Assembly (NCBI RefSeq): GCF_019880405.1
Contig: NZ_CP082269.1
Span: 434,001 to 498,000 of the forward strand
DNA length: 64,000 bases
Reading direction: 5' to 3'
From: Enterobacter sp. C2
Lineage (GTDB): Bacteria; Pseudomonadota; Gammaproteobacteria; Enterobacterales; Enterobacteriaceae
A program made the position numbers and the translations under genes. Below, piece by piece: positions 60,314 through 64,000 of this stretch. Within the stretch, counting starts at the first letter, position 1; every line of letters begins with the position of its first letter. Below the pieces are notes generated by a model. That model did not search any database, had not been told where the DNA came from, and saw only the letters and a list, made by a program, of their open reading frames with translations.

Positions 60314-61747
60314 TTAATTATTCTGGTAAACGTCTTTGTACAACCGGCTCTCAAAGCGCACCAGCGGAATACGGCGGTTGCGCTGGTCGGCAGGCTCTAC
60401 CGCATAGCCAGAGAGATACTGCACAAAGGCCATACGCTGACCGCTGGCGGTGGTGATAAAGCCCGCCAGGTTATACACCCCCTGCAAGGAGCCTGTCTTC
60501 GCCGACACTTTACCGTCTACGCCTGCCGCATGCAGACCGGCACGGTACTGTAGCGAGCCGTCATAGCCAGCCAGCGGCAGCATCGAGATAAAGTTCAGTT
60601 CAGTATCATGCTGGGCAATATATTGCAGCACCTGCATCATGGTGGCAGGGGAGATCAGGTTATGGCGCGACAGGCCGGAGCCATCCACCACAATGCTGTT
60701 ACCCAGCTCAACGCCCGCCTGCTGGCGCAGGATCTGCCGCACGGCATCCGCTCCCGCACGCCACGTCCCCGGCACGCCAAAGCGCGCATGGCCAATGGTG
60801 CGAAATACGGTATCGGCGATCATGTTGTCCGACTTTTTCAGCATAATTTTCAAGAGATCGTGCAGCGGCGCGGACTGCTTGCTGGCAATCACCGTTCCCG
60901 GCTCGTTAACCAGCGTCTGGCGCAGCAGCGTCCCGCTATAGGTAATGCCGGCCTGTTTAAGCTCATCCTTCAGCACCGCACCAGCGTAGCTCGCCCCGTC
61001 CTGTATCGCAAAGGCCAGCGGCAGCGGATCGGCGCGCTGGGTCAGGCAGCCGGTCAGCGTAAAGCGGTTGAGATCGCCTGGGACGACGTCCAACTCGCAG
61101 TACTGGGCATCAGGAGAGCCTTTCGCCAGCGTGCGCACCTGGCTGAACATGGTTACAGGGTAGTAGGAGGCGATGCGGATAAACGCCAGATCGTTCGCTT
61201 TCTGGGCGCTGTAGAGCGACACCGAGAAGCAGTTACGATCGATAATCGCGGCGGCGGGTGGCGCACTGAAGCACTGGGTCATGTCATTCCACGGCCAGCC
61301 GGGAGCTTTGTCGTGGCTGGCAAACACCGAGGTGTCGATCAGCACATTGCCTTCGATCTGCTGGACACCGGCTTTCTTCAGCACCGCCACCATATTGCGG
61401 ATATCCTGACGCTTTAGCGTCGGATCGCCGCCAAATCGCGCCACTAAGTCCCCTTTTAGCACCCCGTTCGCGACGCTGCCTTTACTCTCAAGCGTGGTGG
61501 TAAAACGGAAATCTGGCCCGAGCTGCAGCAGGGCGGCCAGCGCGGTGATCACCTTTTGGGTACTGGCGGGCAGGGCCATCTGCTGACTGTGGTAATCAAT
61601 ATCAGGAGCCTGAGCGCCCACCTTCTGCACCATCAGGGCGAGGTTTGCGCCAGCAGGAAGCTGGTTAATGTACTCATCAACGTTCGCGGCCTGCACATTC
61701 AACGCTATACTGGTGGTCAATCCGATGACATATCTGGAAAATCGCAT
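60314..61747 (-). CDS. dacB: D-alanyl-D-alanine carboxypeptidase/endopeptidase PBP4
   Basis: Periplasmic class C low-molecular-weight penicillin-binding protein that trims and cleaves peptidoglycan cross-links. The 477-residue precursor has a signal peptide ending VQA (18-20), SxxK as Ser62-Thr-Gln-Lys65, the SDN motif in KKSDNMIADT and KTG in SAKTGSLQGVYN, and the large insert domain (about 80-280) characteristic of the class. Length equals E. coli DacB. It is divergent from greA and converges on obgE. Confidence 0.97.
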   Translation of the reverse strand: MRFSRYVIGLTTSIALNVQAANVDEYINQLPAGANLALMVQKVGAQAPDIDYHSQQMALPASTQKVITALAALLQLGPDFRFTTTLESKGSVANGVLKGDLVARFGGDPTLKRQDIRNMVAVLKKAGVQQIEGNVLIDTSVFASHDKAPGWPWNDMTQCFSAPPAAAIIDRNCFSVSLYSAQKANDLAFIRIASYYPVTMFSQVRTLAKGSPDAQYCELDVVPGDLNRFTLTGCLTQRADPLPLAFAIQDGASYAGAVLKDELKQAGITYSGTLLRQTLVNEPGTVIASKQSAPLHDLLKIMLKKSDNMIADTVFRTIGHARFGVPGTWRAGADAVRQILRQQAGVELGNSIVVDGSGLSRHNLISPATMMQVLQYIAQHDTELNFISMLPLAGYDGSLQYRAGLHAAGVDGKVSAKTGSLQGVYNLAGFITTASGQRMAFVQYLSGYAVEPADQRNRRIPLVRFESRLYKDVYQNN

Positions 61748-61867
61748 AATCTCGCGCTAGAAACCTGGAAACAGGCCGTCATACTACGGTGCATCGCACC
61801 GGAAAGTAAACGATGACCCATAAGGAACTTCCGGGTAAAATGCGTATCAAATTGAAAAATTGCTGCT

Positions 61868-61901
61868 GACCTGGAGCTTTGTCTCCGGGTCGGTTTTCTT
61901 T
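61868..61901 (+). ncRNA. greA leader terminator, GraL-type
   Basis: A 9-base-pair stem (61868-61876 with 61883-61891), loop CTTTGT, followed by a T-rich tract lies about 100 bases before greA. In E. coli, transcripts ending at such a leader terminator make the small RNA GraL and limit greA expression. Homology to GraL is inferred from position and form; the 5' end is not determined. Confidence 0.6.
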
Positions 61902-61995
61902 TTGCTTTTTGACCCCTTCTTTTGCGCGGTATGCAGGGGCAAAGCTACCGGGGCGGGGCCACCGCTCCCTACAGGAATGTTTAAGAGGTATAACA

Positions 61996-62472
61996 ATGCA
62001 AGCTATTCCGATGACCTTACGTGGTGCTGAAAAATTACGCGAAGAGCTGGATTTTCTGAAATCCGTGCGTCGTCCTGAAATCATCGCTGCGATTGCCGAT
62101 GCCCGTGAGCACGGCGACCTGAAAGAGAATGCGGAGTACCATGCTGCCCGTGAGCAGCAGGGGTTCTGTGAAGGTCGTATCAAAGACATTGAGGCCAAGC
62201 TCTCCAATGCACAGGTGATCGACATCACAAAAATGCCTAACAATGGCCGCGTGATTTTTGGTTCAACCGTTACCGTGCTCAATCTCGATAACGATGAAGA
62301 GCAGACCTACCGCATTGTGGGTGATGATGAGGCGGATTTTAAGCAGAATCTGATCTCCGTAAACTCACCGATCGCACGCGGGCTGGTTGGGAAAGAGCAG
62401 GACGATGTCGTCGTTATCCGCACCCCGGGTGGCGAAGTGGAGTATGAGATCCTCAAGGTAGAATATCTTTAA
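61996..62472 (+). CDS. greA: Transcription elongation factor GreA
   Basis: Binds the RNA polymerase secondary channel and stimulates cleavage of backtracked RNA. The 158-residue product has the N-terminal coiled coil (about 1-75) with the catalytic-tip acids Asp41 and Glu44 in [12 protein letters not shown] and the C-terminal FKBP-like globular domain. The ATG at 61996 fits the conserved [14 protein letters not shown]; the open frame upstream to 61879 covers the leader and is rejected. It is preceded by a terminator in the leader. Confidence 0.98.
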   Translation: MQAIPMTLRGAEKLREELDFLKSVRRPEIIAAIADAREHGDLKENAEYHAAREQQGFCEGRIKDIEAKLSNAQVIDITKMPNNGRVIFGSTVTVLNLDNDEEQTYRIVGDDEADFKQNLISVNSPIARGLVGKEQDDVVVIRTPGGEVEYEILKVEYL

Positions 62473-62515
62473 TTACGTACCAACCTGTAATATGTTGACG
62501 TAATGTAAAGATAAG

Positions 62516-62540
62516 AAAAAGGCCGCATAGCGGCCTTTTA
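62516..62540. terminator. Bidirectional terminator between greA and yhbY
   Basis: Stem GGCCGC/GCGGCC (62521-62526 with 62530-62535), loop ATA, flanked by an A run and a T run, so it can end both greA and yhbY transcripts. Confidence 0.88.
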
Positions 62541-62626
62541 ACAACGTCAAGAGCGTGGCATTTTGCTTGTCAGCTTGCAGAAAACCCCTCGTTTTACACA
62601 GATTTTGTGTTCTATCCAGGATATTC

Positions 62627-62920
62627 TTAGCGTGGCAGCGAAATTTTACGCTCCTTCGATGGGCGGTACAGCACCAGCGTTTTACCGATGACCTGTACGT
62701 TAGAGGCGCCGGTTTCACGAACAATCGCTTCCACGATCAGCGTCTTAGTTTCGCGGTCTTCGGTAGCGATCTTGACCTTGATAAGCTCATGGTGCTCTAG
62801 CGCTTGTTCAATCTCGGCCAGTACCCCTTCGGTCAAACCATTGTTGCCAAGCATAACTACCGGCTTGAGCGGATGTGCCAGACCTTTAAGGTGCTGTTTT
62901 TGTTTAGTACTCAGATTCAT
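62627..62920 (-). CDS. yhbY: CRM-domain ribosome assembly protein YhbY
   Basis: Small RNA-binding protein of the CRS1/YhbY family associated with pre-50S particles. The 97-residue product has the GLAHPLKPVVMLGNNGLTEG segment and GxxG motif and the ending LYRPSKERKISLPR. The start at 62920 equals E. coli; a longer frame to 62959 is not conserved. It is divergent from rlmE. Confidence 0.95.
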   Translation of the reverse strand: MNLSTKQKQHLKGLAHPLKPVVMLGNNGLTEGVLAEIEQALEHHELIKVKIATEDRETKTLIVEAIVRETGASNVQVIGKTLVLYRPSKERKISLPR

Positions 62921-62944
62921 CGTATATTTTTGCTTACGTTGGGA

Positions 62945-62972
62945 TTGAAAACGGTTCATTCTACCGCCATCT
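62945..62972 (+). promoter_or_regulatory. Candidate sigma-32 promoter for rlmE-ftsH
   Basis: TTGAAA at 62945-62950 and CCGCCATCT at 62964-62972, 13 bases apart, fit the heat-shock consensus CTTGAAA-N13-CCCCATNT. In E. coli, ftsJ-ftsH is part of the sigma-32 regulon. Confidence 0.6.
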
Positions 62973-63046
62973 CCAGTGTATCGCCAAATCGGCTGTGCTG
63001 ATAGTTGATAGCCTGCTACTCACGATGAACAACGTTGGAAATAGAG

Positions 63047-63673
63047 ATGACAGGTAAAAAGCGTTCTGCCAGCTCAAGCCGCTGGCTTCAGGAACACTTT
63101 AGCGATAAATATGTGCAGCAGGCGCAGAAAAAAGGGTTACGTTCCCGCGCCTGGTTTAAACTTGATGAAATACAGCAAAGTGACAAGCTTTTTAAGCCAG
63201 GCATGACGGTTGTCGATCTGGGCGCTGCGCCGGGTGGCTGGTCACAGTATGTGGTCACGCAGATCGGTGGCAAAGGGCGGATCATCGCATGCGATCTTCT
63301 TCCTATGGATCCCATCGTTGGTGTCGACTTCCTTCAGGGCGATTTTCGTGATGAATTAGTGGTTAAGGCGCTGTTGGAACGCGTCGGCGACGAAAAAGTT
63401 CAGGTGGTCATGTCCGACATGGCCCCCAACATGAGCGGAACACCGGCAGTGGATATCCCCCGCGCTATGTATCTGGTGGAGCTGGCGCTGCAGATGTGCC
63501 GCGACGTTCTCGCACCGGGCGGAAATTTTGTTGTGAAGGTGTTTCAGGGCGAAGGTTTTGATGAGTATCTTAGAGAAATTCGCTCTCTGTTTACGAAGGT
63601 AAAAGTGCGTAAACCTGACTCTTCGCGTGCGCGTTCACGTGAAGTGTACATTGTAGCGACCGGGCGAAAATGA
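63047..63673 (+). CDS. rlmE: 23S rRNA 2'-O-methyltransferase RlmE (FtsJ)
   Basis: Heat-shock methyltransferase that modifies U2552 of 23S rRNA in the A loop. The 208-residue product has the Rossmann SAM motif [13 protein letters not shown] and the catalytic tetrad residues Lys38, Asp124 (MSDMAPN) and Lys164 (VVKVFQGEG), at E. coli positions. The ATG at 63047 gives the conserved [15 protein letters not shown]; an upstream TTG at 63035 is less likely. ftsH follows. Confidence 0.97.
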   Translation: MTGKKRSASSSRWLQEHFSDKYVQQAQKKGLRSRAWFKLDEIQQSDKLFKPGMTVVDLGAAPGGWSQYVVTQIGGKGRIIACDLLPMDPIVGVDFLQGDFRDELVVKALLERVGDEKVQVVMSDMAPNMSGTPAVDIPRAMYLVELALQMCRDVLAPGGNFVVKVFQGEGFDEYLREIRSLFTKVKVRKPDSSRARSREVYIVATGRK

Positions 63674-63766
63674 TAAACCGTTGATATCAAACCCAGGTTT
63701 GAAGGAGACGGGATACAGAGTATCCTGACGCTGTTTTTAACACAGTTGTAATATGAGGTTAATCCC

Positions 63767-64000
63767 TTGAGTGACATGGCGAAAAACCTAATACTCTGGC
63801 TGGTCATTGCCGTTGTGCTGATGTCAGTATTCCAGAGCTTTGGGCCCAGCGAGTCGAACGGGCGTAAGGTGGATTACTCTACCTTCCTGCAAGAGGTCAA
63901 TCAGGACCAGGTTCGCGAAGCGCGTATCAACGGACGTGAGATCAACGTTACCAAGAAAGATAGTAACCGTTACACGACTTACATCCCGGTTAACGATCCG
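63767..64000 (+). CDS. ftsH: ATP-dependent zinc metalloprotease FtsH, 5' part
   Basis: Membrane-bound AAA+ protease that degrades LpxC, sigma-32 and unassembled membrane proteins. Only about 78 codons are inside the window; the gene runs off the right edge. The visible part has the first membrane helix [19 protein letters not shown] and the start of the periplasmic domain [11 protein letters not shown]. Translation may begin at the TTG (63767, giving MSDMAKNL) or the ATG (63776, MAKNL). It follows rlmE by 93 bases. Confidence 0.96.
   Translation, partial: MSDMAKNLILWLVIAVVLMSVFQSFGPSESNGRKVDYSTFLQEVNQDQVREARINGREINVTKKDSNRYTTYIPVNDP

Noticed and set aside
61879-61995. N-terminal extension of greA by 39 residues
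   Set aside because: It covers the leader downstream of the attenuator and is absent from GreA proteins.

Overview
The window is a continuous stretch of core chromosome from a gammaproteobacterium of the family Enterobacteriaceae. Gene order and protein sequences follow the 69-72 min region of the Escherichia coli map (mreB to ftsH) almost gene for gene. The differences from E. coli K-12 as I remember it are: no dcuD between sspB and nanR, no gltF-yhc cluster, no elbB, and an extra aldehyde dehydrogenase gene after aaeB. With the GC-rich third codon positions these suggest a relative such as Enterobacter, Lelliottia or Leclercia, but I cannot fix the genus by eye. No tRNA, rRNA, insertion sequence, prophage, integrase or CRISPR array was seen.

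Layout. 1-10.2 kb: envelope and RNA genes on the + strand (mreBCD, maf/yhdE, rng, yhdP, tldD). 10.2-16.4 kb: the aromatic-acid efflux locus (aaeR divergent from aaeXAB), then an inserted succinate-semialdehyde-dehydrogenase-like gene and yhcO. 16.4-24.5 kb: yhcN, argR, mdh, the periplasmic proteases degS and degQ, zapG, zapE and the rplM-rpsI ribosomal operon. 24.8-31 kb: sspAB, then the sialic acid cluster nanR-nanA-nanT-nanE-nanK ending in a 21-codon stump of nanQ. 31-38.5 kb: glutamate synthase gltBD (- strand) and yhcC. 38.6-42.5 kb: arcB, the sRNA ArcZ on the opposite strand, mtgA and yrbL. 42.7-50.6 kb (- strand): the rpoN/nitrogen-PTS group (hpf, ptsN, rapZ, npr) and the LPS group (yrbG, kdsD, kdsC, lptC, lptA, lptB). 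50.8-55.6 kb: mlaFEDCB lipid transport, ibaG, murA. 55.7-64 kb: sfsB, ispB, rplU-rpmA, yhbE, obgE, dacB, greA, yhbY, rlmE and the start of ftsH.

The genes combine into cell-envelope construction (shape, peptidoglycan, LPS export, phospholipid retrieval), ribosome and translation factors, and central nitrogen/carbon metabolism with its regulators (ArgR, ArcB/ArcZ, RpoN, PtsN). The two accessory modules are aromatic acid efflux with an aldehyde dehydrogenase, and sialic acid catabolism.

I found no undescribed multi-gene system. The points most worth a second look are the truncated nanQ, the loss of elbB beside a retained ArcZ, the extra dehydrogenase whose active-site motif lacks the second cysteine, and several well-formed regulatory sites: the NanR triple repeat, an ARG palindrome, a candidate CRP site, a TAACAG cluster between aaeR and aaeX, and candidate sigma-E and sigma-32 promoters.
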